A DNA stretch of 64,000 nucleotides from Affinundibacterium baiyunense (GTDB lineage: Bacteria > Pseudomonadota > Gammaproteobacteria > Burkholderiales > Burkholderiaceae_D). The DNA lies in the NCBI RefSeq assembly GCF_018139645.1, contig NZ_JAGSPM010000002.1, positions 62,001 to 126,000 of the forward strand, read 5' to 3'. The notes under the pieces are model-generated. The model was not told the DNA's origin. It searched no databases and saw only the letters and a program-made list of their open reading frames with translations. Of the stretch, positions 37,669 to 45,848 are shown one piece after another. Within the stretch, counting starts at the first letter, position 1. The number at the start of each line of letters is the position of its first letter. The translations under genes were made by a program, and so were the position numbers.

Positions 37669-38174
37669 ATTGCAGATTGAATCAACTTCACCAAAAATTG
37701 ACGAACAAGCTCAATAAAAGTAGCGCTAAGTTGTTAGCAGCATTGCTGTCGCTGAGTGTGATCAGCACGGTGACAAGCGCACAAGTACTCACCCAAACCA
37801 ACAAAGATCTCGGACACGGCTATCGATTTCAAGAATCAAAACAAATTAATGTGTCTGGCCGCTGGCACAGTAATCAAAGTTTTAAATTTCTTTATTTTGA
37901 TAAACGCTATCTTTGCCAATGTACCGAGTTTAGTATTTCACCATCGGGTCGCTATGCCATCTTTCAAATCAGTGGCTCACTTGAAATCGCCAGTTTTAAT
38001 CGCGACAAATTACGGGTGAATAATCACCCAAAGCTGCCCAAAGGAAAACTAAAACAAGTAATTTGGTCTAAAAATGAAAAACAAGCAGAGCTACATATTC
38101 AGGCAGAAGAAAGTGCGGTTGGAAATGCTAGTGATCTCAAGGAAGTTATCAAGAAACGTGTCACGCTCAAGTAA
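37665..38174 (+). CDS. Hypothetical secreted protein coupled to the GNAT gene
   Basis: The 169-residue protein has a signal-like hydrophobic segment near residues 21-38 that ends in VTSAQ, so it is probably periplasmic or membrane-attached. I see no known domain. The mature part contains NVSGRWHSNQSFKFLYFDKRYLCQCTEF with a CxC pair, and PSGRYAIFQISG. The C-terminal half is rich in Lys and Glu. Its start overlaps the stop of the GNAT gene. Confidence 0.8.
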   Translation: MNCRLNQLHQKLTNKLNKSSAKLLAALLSLSVISTVTSAQVLTQTNKDLGHGYRFQESKQINVSGRWHSNQSFKFLYFDKRYLCQCTEFSISPSGRYAIFQISGSLEIASFNRDKLRVNNHPKLPKGKLKQVIWSKNEKQAELHIQAEESAVGNASDLKEVIKKRVTLK

Positions 38175-38285
38175 GCTCGATACAAATTCGACGTCTACTT
38201 TGTGCTTGATTGAAACGGAGAATCAAAGTTTCTACAACAATGATCAATACGAACAAAGCAGAAATTAGAGAATTGAGGACAATCA

Positions 38286-39017
38286 ATGAAAACGCTTGGT
38301 CTAATTGGTGGTATGAGCTGGGAATCAAGCATTCCCTATTATCGTCAAATTAATGAAGCAGTAAAGCATGCACTAGGCGGCTTGCACTCAGCAAAGATCA
38401 TTTTGTTCAGTGTCGACTTTCACGAAATCGAAGTACTGCAAAGGCAAGGCGATTGGTACGCCGCTGGTGAAATCTTGGCACAAGCAGCACAGGCACTAGA
38501 GCGTGCCGGTGCAGAGACCATCGTTTTATGCACCAACACGATGCATAAAGTCGCGGGAGCTATCGAAGCTGCGGTCAAAATCCCCTTGCTGCACATTGCA
38601 GATCCAACGGCAAGCGAAATTCGATCACAAGGATTACAAACAATCGGCTTACTCGGCACCCGATTTACCATGGAACAAGCGTTTTACAAAGACCGCTTGC
38701 GTCAACAACATGGCTTACAAGTATTAATCCCGAATGAGGCAGATTGCGCAATTATCCATCGCATTATCTACGATGAACTCTGTTTAGGTATCATCCGCGA
38801 GTCTTCACGCCAAGATTATTTGCGCATCATGTCTGCGCTAATTGAAAGTGGTGCGGAGGGAATTATCCTCGGCTGCACCGAGATTTCTCTATTGGTTCAT
38901 AATGGTGATGTCGCAGTACCTCTATTTGATACCACTAGCTTACACGCTCGTGCTGCTGCAGACTGGGCATTGAAGCCATGTGAAATAACCTCATCTGCAA
39001 CTGCAACTGCAAATTAA
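38286..39017 (+). CDS. Aspartate/glutamate racemase family protein
   Basis: The protein (243 aa) begins GLIGGMSWESSIPYYRQINEA, the standard start of this racemase family. It has two catalytic cysteine motifs, VLCTNTMHK at about residues 80-88 and LGCTEISLL at about 195-203. Both Cys residues that act as acid and base are present. It most likely interconverts D- and L-aspartate or a related amino acid. A GAGGAC ribosome-binding site precedes the ATG. It stands alone between the secreted protein and the dioxygenase gene. Confidence 0.93.
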   Translation: MKTLGLIGGMSWESSIPYYRQINEAVKHALGGLHSAKIILFSVDFHEIEVLQRQGDWYAAGEILAQAAQALERAGAETIVLCTNTMHKVAGAIEAAVKIPLLHIADPTASEIRSQGLQTIGLLGTRFTMEQAFYKDRLRQQHGLQVLIPNEADCAIIHRIIYDELCLGIIRESSRQDYLRIMSALIESGAEGIILGCTEISLLVHNGDVAVPLFDTTSLHARAAADWALKPCEITSSATATAN

Positions 39018-39078
39018 ACTGAAATTCGTAGAAATGCTGCGCGATCGTCTCGACCACTTATCTAGTTAGGAAATTCTT

Positions 39079-39861
39079 ATGCAAACGCCGATTCAACCTG
39101 CTATTTTTCTTGGTCATGGCAGCCCTATGAACGCGATTGAAGACAATCAATTTACTGCCATGTGGGAACAACTAGGCAAACAATTTCCTAAGCCAAAAGC
39201 AATCTTGGCAATTTCTGCACATTGGATGACCAACAATGTGGCGGTTACTGCGATGTCGAAGCCAAGAACCATTCACGATTTCGGTGGATTCCCACCTGCC
39301 CTATTTGCGGCAAACTATCCGGCACCGGGCAGCCCTGAACTAGCGCAACGAATCAGCCAATTATTAGGGCCTATGCATGTACATCAAGACCACACTTGGG
39401 GTTTGGATCATGGCACTTGGTCGGTTTTAATCAAAATGTATCCAGCTGCAGATATACCCATCGTGCAACTGAGTTTGAATCTGCACGAAGGCGAAGACTT
39501 TCATTTTCGCTTAGGCAAACAATTGGCGAGCTTACGCGACGAAGGCATCATGATCATCGCTAGCGGCAATATCGTGCATAACTTGCGACGATTGGATATG
39601 CGGATTGATGGTTACGATTGGGCGCAACGCTTTGACACACAAATCCAAGAAGCAATACTGCGCGAAGACTTTGCCAGCGTCGTTAATTACACACAATATG
39701 GTCAAGATGCGCAATTGTCGGTACCAACAGTAGAGCATTATTTACCGCTGCTTTATGTACTGGGAGCGAAACGCGAAGGGGACCAAATCGCTATCGTCAA
39801 CAAAGAATTAGTGATGGGTGCTATCAGCATGACATCGGTAGTCATTACGCATCCAAACTAG
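39079..39861 (+). CDS. ygiD: 4,5-DOPA dioxygenase-like extradiol ring-cleavage enzyme
   Basis: The 260-residue protein is a class III extradiol dioxygenase of the YgiD/DODA type. The GHGSPMNAI segment near residue 13 holds one metal-binding histidine, the AISAHWM motif near residue 46 another, and DHGTW and HNLRRLD complete the site. It probably opens catechol-type rings such as DOPA, though the physiological substrate in bacteria is uncertain. The gene ends 25 bases before the convergent GGDEF-EAL gene, and a small hairpin (39863-39877) lies between them. Confidence 0.93.
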   Translation: MQTPIQPAIFLGHGSPMNAIEDNQFTAMWEQLGKQFPKPKAILAISAHWMTNNVAVTAMSKPRTIHDFGGFPPALFAANYPAPGSPELAQRISQLLGPMHVHQDHTWGLDHGTWSVLIKMYPAADIPIVQLSLNLHEGEDFHFRLGKQLASLRDEGIMIIASGNIVHNLRRLDMRIDGYDWAQRFDTQIQEAILREDFASVVNYTQYGQDAQLSVPTVEHYLPLLYVLGAKREGDQIAIVNKELVMGAISMTSVVITHPN

Positions 39862-39886
39862 CGCCAGCTTGGCTGGCCACAAACGT

Positions 39887-42304
39887 TTAGTGAGAAGCCG
39901 CAGTGTTCAAATCTTGATGTGTCAAGAAATAAGCAATTGCCTGATCCGCTGGTAAGGCTTTTGAAAAATAAAATCCTTGGCACAAATCACATCCAGCATC
40001 GCGCAATACCATTAACTCATCTTGCGTTTCTACACCTTCCGCAACAACGGTTAAATTCATTGCCGACGCTAATGCCACGATACTATTAACTATGGGGTTA
40101 TCTTGCTTACTGCCGCGGCTTCCTTTGACAAAAGTACGGTCGATCTTGATTACATCTAAGGTCAATTGATGTAAATAATTGAGCGACGAGTAGCCAGTAC
40201 CAAAATCATCTAACAAAACGCGTACATGATTTTTTTGCAGTACTTGAATATTGTTCTGTGCAATCGCAAATTTTTCGATGACCGCACGTTCAGTAATTTC
40301 TATGCCTAAGGTATTCGGTTCAATCTTAAATTCATGCAGCAAGGCCAATACCGTATCAATAAACTCTGGGCTTGCAAAATGACGACCAGAAATATTCACA
40401 CTAACCTTGGGTGAAACCCCAGTTTGCTCGCGCCATGCACGCATTTGTTGTAATGCTTGGCGCAAAACATAGCGATCAATTTTCTCGATTAAACGGTGCT
40501 TCTCAGCGTAATCAATAAACTCATTAGGTGGTATCCAAGACTTCAAAGGATGTAGCCAACGCAACAGCGCTTCAAAACCAACTGCGACGCCAGTCGCAAC
40601 ATTCATCACGGGTTGGTAGTGCAAGACAAACTGTTGTTCACTTAATGCCGTATGAATTTCTTCACCCAATACCAAATCACGCACATTGGCACGATCTAAT
40701 AAAGGATCGTAAAGTTGATAATGGCCACGACCAGCAGACTTGGCTTGATACATAGCAGCATCAGCGCGACGAATAATCTCGCTCGCGGAAATCGCAGTGT
40801 CAGTCGCAAACGCAATACCTATACTGGTCGAGCAAATGATCAATACCTCGTTTGCGGCAATAGGCTGCTGCAAGGCAAGAATGATGCGGTCAGCCAATTG
40901 CACCGCAGTTTCTTGCGACTCGATATCTTCTAAAAACAGAGCAAACTCATCACCACCGAGCCGTGCCACTGTATCAAGCTGACGCGTTTGCTGAGTCAAC
41001 AAACGCCCAAACTGGGTCAACAGCGCATCACCAACCGCATGTCCATAGCGGTCATTGATAGTCTTAAATAAATCCACATCCATATACAAAACAGCGCACA
41101 GTCTTTGTCCTTGGCGATCTTGCTTTTTCAATGCGTGCGCAACGCGATCAAGAAACAAAGTTCGATTTGCCAGACCCGTCAAGGCGTCGTGCAATGCTAA
41201 ATGTTGTAATTTCTTTTCTGTCACTTTGCGCTTCAATAGATTCGACACATGACGCGAAACGAAGCTCAGTAGCTCTCTATCTTTTTCGAGATATTCAACT
41301 AAAGGCGAATAAGTCTGCACCACTAAGGCGCCTTTTAAATCATCGCCAGCGTTGATTGGCACTCCCAGCCAAGATTCTGCAATCGTACCGAGCAATTCAA
41401 AATCGCCACGCTCTATGCGCTCAACGATTTCTTCACGATTAAGCAAAAGTGAAGTGTTATTGAAAATCACCCATGCCGACATACCGCGCATCTCGGTATC
41501 GATGGGGCCAATGTCAGCCGGCAAATCTGGATGACGCTCATCGACAAAATAGGGGAATTCTATTCGTCGAGTTTCGTCGTTATAGACCGCGACAAAGAAG
41601 GATTTTGCGTACAACAATTCAGCAATCAAATGATGAATACGCTCATACACCGTGAAGAAATTCTCATCTTCGTAAGTTAATGCAGCGATATTAAAGAGTA
41701 CGCTTTGCAGTTTCTTTGCATATTCCAACTCACTGATCGACGATTCCAGCTGATCAATCAAATTGGTTTGTGCCAATTTCGCAGCAACCATAGATGCTAC
41801 CGCCGTTAATATCTTAATGCGATCGGGTGTATAAAAATTTTTCTCGAGATTTTCGCTATCAATCACACCAATTAATTGGTCGGAATAAATAATCGGTATC
41901 GCTAACTCTGAGCCTGATTCCTGCAAGTCGACCACATACCCAGCATCGCCACTGAGGTCGTTGACGATAATTACTTCTCTGCGCAATGCTGCACGTCCGA
42001 CAATTCCTTCGCCTAAGCGCAGTTCGAGCGCGTTGCTGATCACACCTTGCACATCAAGCTTATGCCCAAATGCTGATTGTTGAATCAGTAGCTGCTTATG
42101 GCTATCCCACAAGTAAATCACACAATCCGCGAAACCCATTTGACCCACGACTTCATTCGCGGTGTACCACAATACTTCTTCTCGGGTGCGCAAGCGTAAC
42201 AAGGCAATCGCAAATTCGCTCAAGATGTTCAGCGAAGAATTCCGCTCGCGTAATAGCGCAATTTCTTGTTCGGTTTCGACGCTCATAGATGGATTGATCG
42301 GCAT
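39887..42304 (-). CDS. GAF-GGDEF-EAL cyclic-di-GMP signalling protein
   Basis: The protein (about 805 aa) has two GAF-like sensor domains, near residues 25-175 and 200-360 (LRLGEGIVGRAALRREVIIV, YSDQLIGVIDSEN, GMSAWVIFNN). A GGDEF domain with ARLGGDEFALFLE at about residue 449 and an EAL domain with FEALLRWLHP at about residue 577 follow, with DDFGTGYSSLNYL and EGVET. There is no membrane segment, so it is cytoplasmic. The start is uncertain: in-frame ATG (42304), GTG (42307) and TTG (42313) all follow a GAGAGAG ribosome-binding region. The active sites for synthesis and breakdown look intact. Confidence 0.94.
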   Translation of the reverse strand: MPINPSMSVETEQEIALLRERNSSLNILSEFAIALLRLRTREEVLWYTANEVVGQMGFADCVIYLWDSHKQLLIQQSAFGHKLDVQGVISNALELRLGEGIVGRAALRREVIIVNDLSGDAGYVVDLQESGSELAIPIIYSDQLIGVIDSENLEKNFYTPDRIKILTAVASMVAAKLAQTNLIDQLESSISELEYAKKLQSVLFNIAALTYEDENFFTVYERIHHLIAELLYAKSFFVAVYNDETRRIEFPYFVDERHPDLPADIGPIDTEMRGMSAWVIFNNTSLLLNREEIVERIERGDFELLGTIAESWLGVPINAGDDLKGALVVQTYSPLVEYLEKDRELLSFVSRHVSNLLKRKVTEKKLQHLALHDALTGLANRTLFLDRVAHALKKQDRQGQRLCAVLYMDVDLFKTINDRYGHAVGDALLTQFGRLLTQQTRQLDTVARLGGDEFALFLEDIESQETAVQLADRIILALQQPIAANEVLIICSTSIGIAFATDTAISASEIIRRADAAMYQAKSAGRGHYQLYDPLLDRANVRDLVLGEEIHTALSEQQFVLHYQPVMNVATGVAVGFEALLRWLHPLKSWIPPNEFIDYAEKHRLIEKIDRYVLRQALQQMRAWREQTGVSPKVSVNISGRHFASPEFIDTVLALLHEFKIEPNTLGIEITERAVIEKFAIAQNNIQVLQKNHVRVLLDDFGTGYSSLNYLHQLTLDVIKIDRTFVKGSRGSKQDNPIVNSIVALASAMNLTVVAEGVETQDELMVLRDAGCDLCQGFYFSKALPADQAIAYFLTHQDLNTAASH

Positions 42305-42680
42305 CACTGTCAATGCTCTCTCGTTAAGGTAGCTATATTGAAAAAAACAGTGCTGAACTTAGGTGCGATCTGGATGGGTTTCAGCGTATTTTTTACGTGA
42401 ACAATTATGCAGGAATTTTTCAGACGATTTACGGAAAATTGAAGATCTAAGAATACAAAACAACAAACGCGAAACCGAATAGCACAGCACCGATGAACAT
42501 CAATGGAAAAGATCAAATTCAAGCCCACATCGAAGCGCACATGCAAAAAAAGCAAAGCTGAATTTCTTCCGCTTTGCTTAATGATGCCTCGTGATGCCTG
42601 ATGATATGTCTTGATGCTTGGGGTAATGTTTAACTCAATTCTTGAGTTCCTCAGCATCGTTTTTCATGATCTCGCCCCGC
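42305..42680. other. Intergenic region with a minus-strand terminator
   Basis: This stretch separates the divergent-looking ends of the GGDEF-EAL start and the VOC stop. No credible gene is seen. It contains the terminator listed at 42541-42580, and a short run of degenerate TGATGCCT repeats near 42580-42620. The promoter of the GGDEF-EAL gene should lie at its left end but no clear -10/-35 pair was picked. Confidence 0.6.
42541..42580 (-). terminator. Terminator of the hpd-VOC unit
   Basis: The arms AAGCAAAGC (42550-42558) and GCTTTGCTT (42571-42579) pair perfectly around a 12-base loop. On the minus strand a run of T follows the stem. It lies about 100 bases past the VOC stop. Confidence 0.75.
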
Positions 42681-43250
42681 CTATTGAGCAAACTCCTTCT
42701 CATGTAACCATGCAGCGTGATGTACGGTACGCTTACTTGCCGTCCAATCGGCCAACATTTGCGGTGCCAATTGATTTAGGCGCTGCAACATCTCTGGCGT
42801 TGAAGTATTGGCAGCCAGTTCAATCCTGTGCCCATTCGGATCATTGAAGTAAATCGACTGGAATAATTCATGATTCGTTGGCCCGATGACTTCCAAGCCT
42901 AAGCTCTCCAGATGCGTTTTTGCCGCCATCAATCCAGCCAAACTATCGACTTTAAACGCCAGATGCTGCACCCATGCTGGGGTGTTCGGATCACGTCCCA
43001 TAGGTGGCGAATTCGGAATCTCGAAAAAAGCCAAGACATTGCCGTTTCCTGCATCCAAAAACACATGCATATATGGATCTTCTTCTTTTGTCGATGGCAC
43101 GCGATCTTCCGAGATCGCCAGCATAAATTCCATCCCTAAAGCTCTTTGATAAAACTCCACTGTCTCTTTGGTGTCGCGGCAACGATATGCGACGTGATGT
43201 ACGCCCTGCAATCCGAATGCGGAACTTGCTGATGTTGATAGCGATGTCAT
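42681..43250 (-). CDS. VOC-family (glyoxalase-like) dioxygenase/isomerase next to hpd
   Basis: The protein (189 aa from the ATG at 43250) carries a vicinal-oxygen-chelate fold, seen in GVHHVAYRCRDTKETVEFYQRALGMEF, the MHVFLDAGNGNVLAFFEIPN segment and HLAFKVDSL, then IYFNDPNGHRIELA. Metal ligands (His near the start, His and Glu later) are present. I chose the second ATG because AAGGAG sits 7 bases before it, while the first ATG (43256) is only one base away. It is encoded 11 bases after hpd on the same strand, so the substrate is probably an intermediate of tyrosine breakdown, but this is inference. Confidence 0.9.
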   Translation of the reverse strand: MTSLSTSASSAFGLQGVHHVAYRCRDTKETVEFYQRALGMEFMLAISEDRVPSTKEEDPYMHVFLDAGNGNVLAFFEIPNSPPMGRDPNTPAWVQHLAFKVDSLAGLMAAKTHLESLGLEVIGPTNHELFQSIYFNDPNGHRIELAANTSTPEMLQRLNQLAPQMLADWTASKRTVHHAAWLHEKEFAQ

Positions 43251-43261
43251 GTTCATACTCC

Positions 43262-44296
43262 TTAAATTACGCCACGACGTTCTTGGTCTTTTTCGATAGA
43301 GCGGAACAAGGCACCAAAATTGCCTTCACCAAAACTCAGATTATTTTCACGTTGAATGATCTCGATAAAAATAGGGCCAATAATATTTTTAGTGAAAATT
43401 TGCAGCAAGTAGCCGTCTTCATCACCGTCAACCAAGACCTGATGTTGCGCAATTCGGGCGTGATCTTGACGCACATTCGGAACACGTTGAAACACATCTT
43501 GATAGTATTCGTCATCGATATCCAAAGTCTCAATCTCACTGCCCTGCAATTGGTCTAGTGAGTGCAAAATATCTTTGGTCAAAAAAGCCAAATGCTGCAC
43601 GCCAGGTCCGTTGTAATCGCGCAAATATTCGGCGATTTGATCTTGTTCATTCTTCGGCTGATTAATCGGAATACAGAAACTGCCATCCGGAGAACGCAGC
43701 GCGTAGCTAGTCAAGCCAGTTTTAGCGCCTTGAATATCAAAGTAACGCACCTCGGTAAAACCAAAAATAGTCTTATAAAAATCCGCCCATTTTTCTTGCT
43801 CGCCAAATGGGACGTTATTGGTCAAGTGATCAACACAGAGGAATCCTTTATCCGCTTGTACCAAGGGCGACGGCAAAGCGACGAAATCGCGTTCATAGAT
43901 CGTTAAACCACTGGTGCTGGGCTCGATGAAATAGATCAAGCTATCACCGATTCCGTACACTGCTGGGTAAGCATGATCCTTGTCTGCATCCGCTACCGCG
44001 CGTGCACCACGTTTCACCGCTTCTTGCAAGGCGAACTGCGCATCTTCGACGCGCCACCCCATAGCGCAAATTGATGGCCCATGCTTCTGCGCAAATGCGG
44101 CGGAATTGCCTTGACGCTCATTATTGATAAGGAAATGAATATCATTTTGGCGGAAATAGGTAATCGCTTTCGATGCATGTTGACGCAATTTCGAAAAACC
44201 AAAAGCCCAAAATAATTTTTCTAGATAGTCTGCGGATGGACCACAGAATTCAGTAAATTCTATGCCCTTGAGCTTCAGTGGATTTGCTTGTGTCAT
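43262..44296 (-). CDS. hpd: 4-Hydroxyphenylpyruvate dioxygenase
   Basis: The 344-residue enzyme converts 4-hydroxyphenylpyruvate to homogentisate in tyrosine and phenylalanine catabolism. It has the two VOC repeats of HPPD. The non-haem iron ligands are visible: His in GFLCVDHLTNNV, His in GPGVQHLAFLTKDI, and Glu in the final IIGPIFIEIIQR block. The C-terminal NNLSFGEGNFGALFRSIEKDQERRG helix that gates the active site is complete. A VOC gene follows after 11 bases, and a LysR regulator is divergent upstream. A GGAGACC ribosome-binding site precedes the ATG. Confidence 0.97.
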   Translation of the reverse strand: MTQANPLKLKGIEFTEFCGPSADYLEKLFWAFGFSKLRQHASKAITYFRQNDIHFLINNERQGNSAAFAQKHGPSICAMGWRVEDAQFALQEAVKRGARAVADADKDHAYPAVYGIGDSLIYFIEPSTSGLTIYERDFVALPSPLVQADKGFLCVDHLTNNVPFGEQEKWADFYKTIFGFTEVRYFDIQGAKTGLTSYALRSPDGSFCIPINQPKNEQDQIAEYLRDYNGPGVQHLAFLTKDILHSLDQLQGSEIETLDIDDEYYQDVFQRVPNVRQDHARIAQHQVLVDGDEDGYLLQIFTKNIIGPIFIEIIQRENNLSFGEGNFGALFRSIEKDQERRGVI

Positions 44297-44333
44297 CGTC
44301 GGTCTCCATTCAAATTATGTTCACCAACACCGC

Positions 44334-44360
44334 GTTAGTGAATTTTCTTGTCACTGTAAC
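44334..44360. promoter_or_regulatory. Dyad between hpd and the divergent lysR (candidate operator)
   Basis: GTTAGTGA and TCACTGTAAC form an imperfect inverted repeat separated by 9 bases. This fits the palindromic style of LysR-type binding sites and lies in the shared promoter region. It is a suggestion only; the spacing was not tested. Confidence 0.35.
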
Positions 44361-44445
44361 CAACACACTTAAACAAAAAAAGCGTAATATTTTGCACAAC
44401 ATGATCTAATTATTTGATTGTGTTCACCACCATTTCTGCAATCTC

Positions 44446-45324
44446 ATGAGCTTAGATCTGAATTTTTTATTGGCACTCGATACCGTGGTACGTGAAGGCA
44501 GCGTCGCCAAAGCAGCTCTGCGTTTACATCGCGCCCAATCAGCCATCAGCTACCAAATCAAGCAACTTGAACAACAACTAGGTTTAAGCTTGCTTGATCG
44601 TGATGGATATCGCGTCAAGCTCACATCGGCTGGTGAAGTCATATTGTCAGAAGGTCGGCGTCTGCTGATTCAAGCGAATCAATTAGAGGTATTGGCGCAA
44701 GAACTGAATCAAGAGTGGGAAGCCAAACTCTTAGTCATCATTGATGGCATCTTGCCGCTGCAATCGATACTCAAAGCGCTGAAGAATCTCGCCGATGAGG
44801 GCGCACCAACCCGTGTCCAAGTGAAGGTCGAATTTTTGCAGGGTGTACAACATCGCTTTGAAACCGACAAAGCTGATCTAATGATCGTCAAAGACTATGT
44901 TGCACATCCACATCTACGTGCAGAAAATTTGTCAGAAATCGAGTGTGTTTTGTGTGTGAGTGCCTCACATCCGCTTGCCGCAATGCGAAATATCAGCCTC
45001 GCACAATTACAAGAACATACGGAACTATCGGTACAAGATTCCAGCCAAAGCAGCAATGATCAACACATATTCGGCAGCGAACGTGTGTTTTACTTAGACG
45101 GCTTTTTCGCCAAGAAAGAAGCTTTGTTAATGGGCTTGGGTTATGGCTGGATGCCCAGTTTTTTAGTTCAAACAGAACTAAAAGAGAAGCAATTGGTTGA
45201 AGTTAAATTTGTCGAAGATTCGCGTTATCGTTTCATCCCTAAAATGGTACACCACCGCAATCAAAATTTAGGCCGCGCTGGACGAAGATTGGTGGAATTA
45301 CTACGTGCAGAAACTTCGCTATAA
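44446..45324 (+). CDS. LysR-type transcriptional regulator divergent from hpd
   Basis: The helix-turn-helix is LNFLLALDTVVREGSVAKAALRLHRAQSAISYQIKQLEQQLG at about residues 4-45, followed by LLDRDGYRVKLTSAGE. The C-terminal effector domain is a shorter variant (292 aa in total). Being divergent from hpd with about 150 bases between them, it is likely to control hpd and perhaps the VOC gene in response to an aromatic pathway metabolite. Co-regulation is inferred from layout. Confidence 0.93.
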   Translation: MSLDLNFLLALDTVVREGSVAKAALRLHRAQSAISYQIKQLEQQLGLSLLDRDGYRVKLTSAGEVILSEGRRLLIQANQLEVLAQELNQEWEAKLLVIIDGILPLQSILKALKNLADEGAPTRVQVKVEFLQGVQHRFETDKADLMIVKDYVAHPHLRAENLSEIECVLCVSASHPLAAMRNISLAQLQEHTELSVQDSSQSSNDQHIFGSERVFYLDGFFAKKEALLMGLGYGWMPSFLVQTELKEKQLVEVKFVEDSRYRFIPKMVHHRNQNLGRAGRRLVELLRAETSL

Positions 45325-45352
45325 ATAGCTGAATACGACAACTCTAGCGGAT

Positions 45353-45379
45353 AAAAAAACGGCAGCACTATGGCCGCCG
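45353..45379 (-). terminator. Terminator of the OMP/PstS-like unit
   Basis: On the minus strand CGGCGGC and GCTGCCG form a 7-base-pair stem with one G-U pair and a 6-base loop, followed by seven T residues. It lies 35 bases past the stop of the PstS-like gene. Confidence 0.85.
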
Positions 45380-45413
45380 CAAACACATGTCGGTTTTAAA
45401 TTTGCACACAGCG

Positions 45414-45836
45414 CTAATGCTTCACCACTTTCACGGATTTGTTCACTTTAGACGAATCTACATAAGCGATGGCGCCCGGCGTACTCGCAACGAATTTCAA
45501 AATCTCATCATCACTTGCCATTTCTTTAGGCGGCTTGGCACCACCAGTAAAAATCTGCCTTGCCCATTGTGCCTTTAACTGCGATGGATTTTTCTTGAGC
45601 AGCTTATTACCAAACTCTTCACGCAAGGGACCTTCTTTTTGATCAATCGGCGTTGCTTCACTGCCATTGGAGAAAGTTTTGGTTTGTCCCAAAAAGATTT
45701 TTGCAATCTGCTCTTCATCAATCGCTGCTGAGTTCGCAGGATTCACGATCACAACCACATCGGCAATCGCAACGCTACTAGCGAACAAACCGACGATCGC
45801 AGCACTTACGCATAGTTTAGAAAAGGAAAAATGCAT
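45414..45836 (-). CDS. PstS-like small periplasmic binding protein
   Basis: The 140-residue protein starts with a signal peptide (FSKLCVSAAIVGLFASSVAIADV) and has the short form of the phosphate-binding-protein fold: VVIVNPANSA.IDEEQIAKIFLGQTKTFSNGSEATPIDQ, then a later FVASTPGAIAYVDSS segment. The family is often called substrate-binding domain-containing or phosphate ABC transporter-like. No permease genes are near. It follows the outer-membrane protein gene after 12 bases and shares its transcript, with an AGGAG ribosome-binding site, so the two may work together in binding or taking up a ligand. Confidence 0.87.
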   Translation of the reverse strand: MHFSFSKLCVSAAIVGLFASSVAIADVVVIVNPANSAAIDEEQIAKIFLGQTKTFSNGSEATPIDQKEGPLREEFGNKLLKKNPSQLKAQWARQIFTGGAKPPKEMASDDEILKFVASTPGAIAYVDSSKVNKSVKVVKH

Positions 45837-45848
45837 GATATTTCTCCT

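Noticed and set aside
42310-42657. 115-codon minus-strand frame
   Set aside because: It overlaps the GGDEF-EAL start and the hpd terminator, has no ribosome-binding site and its composition is not protein-like.
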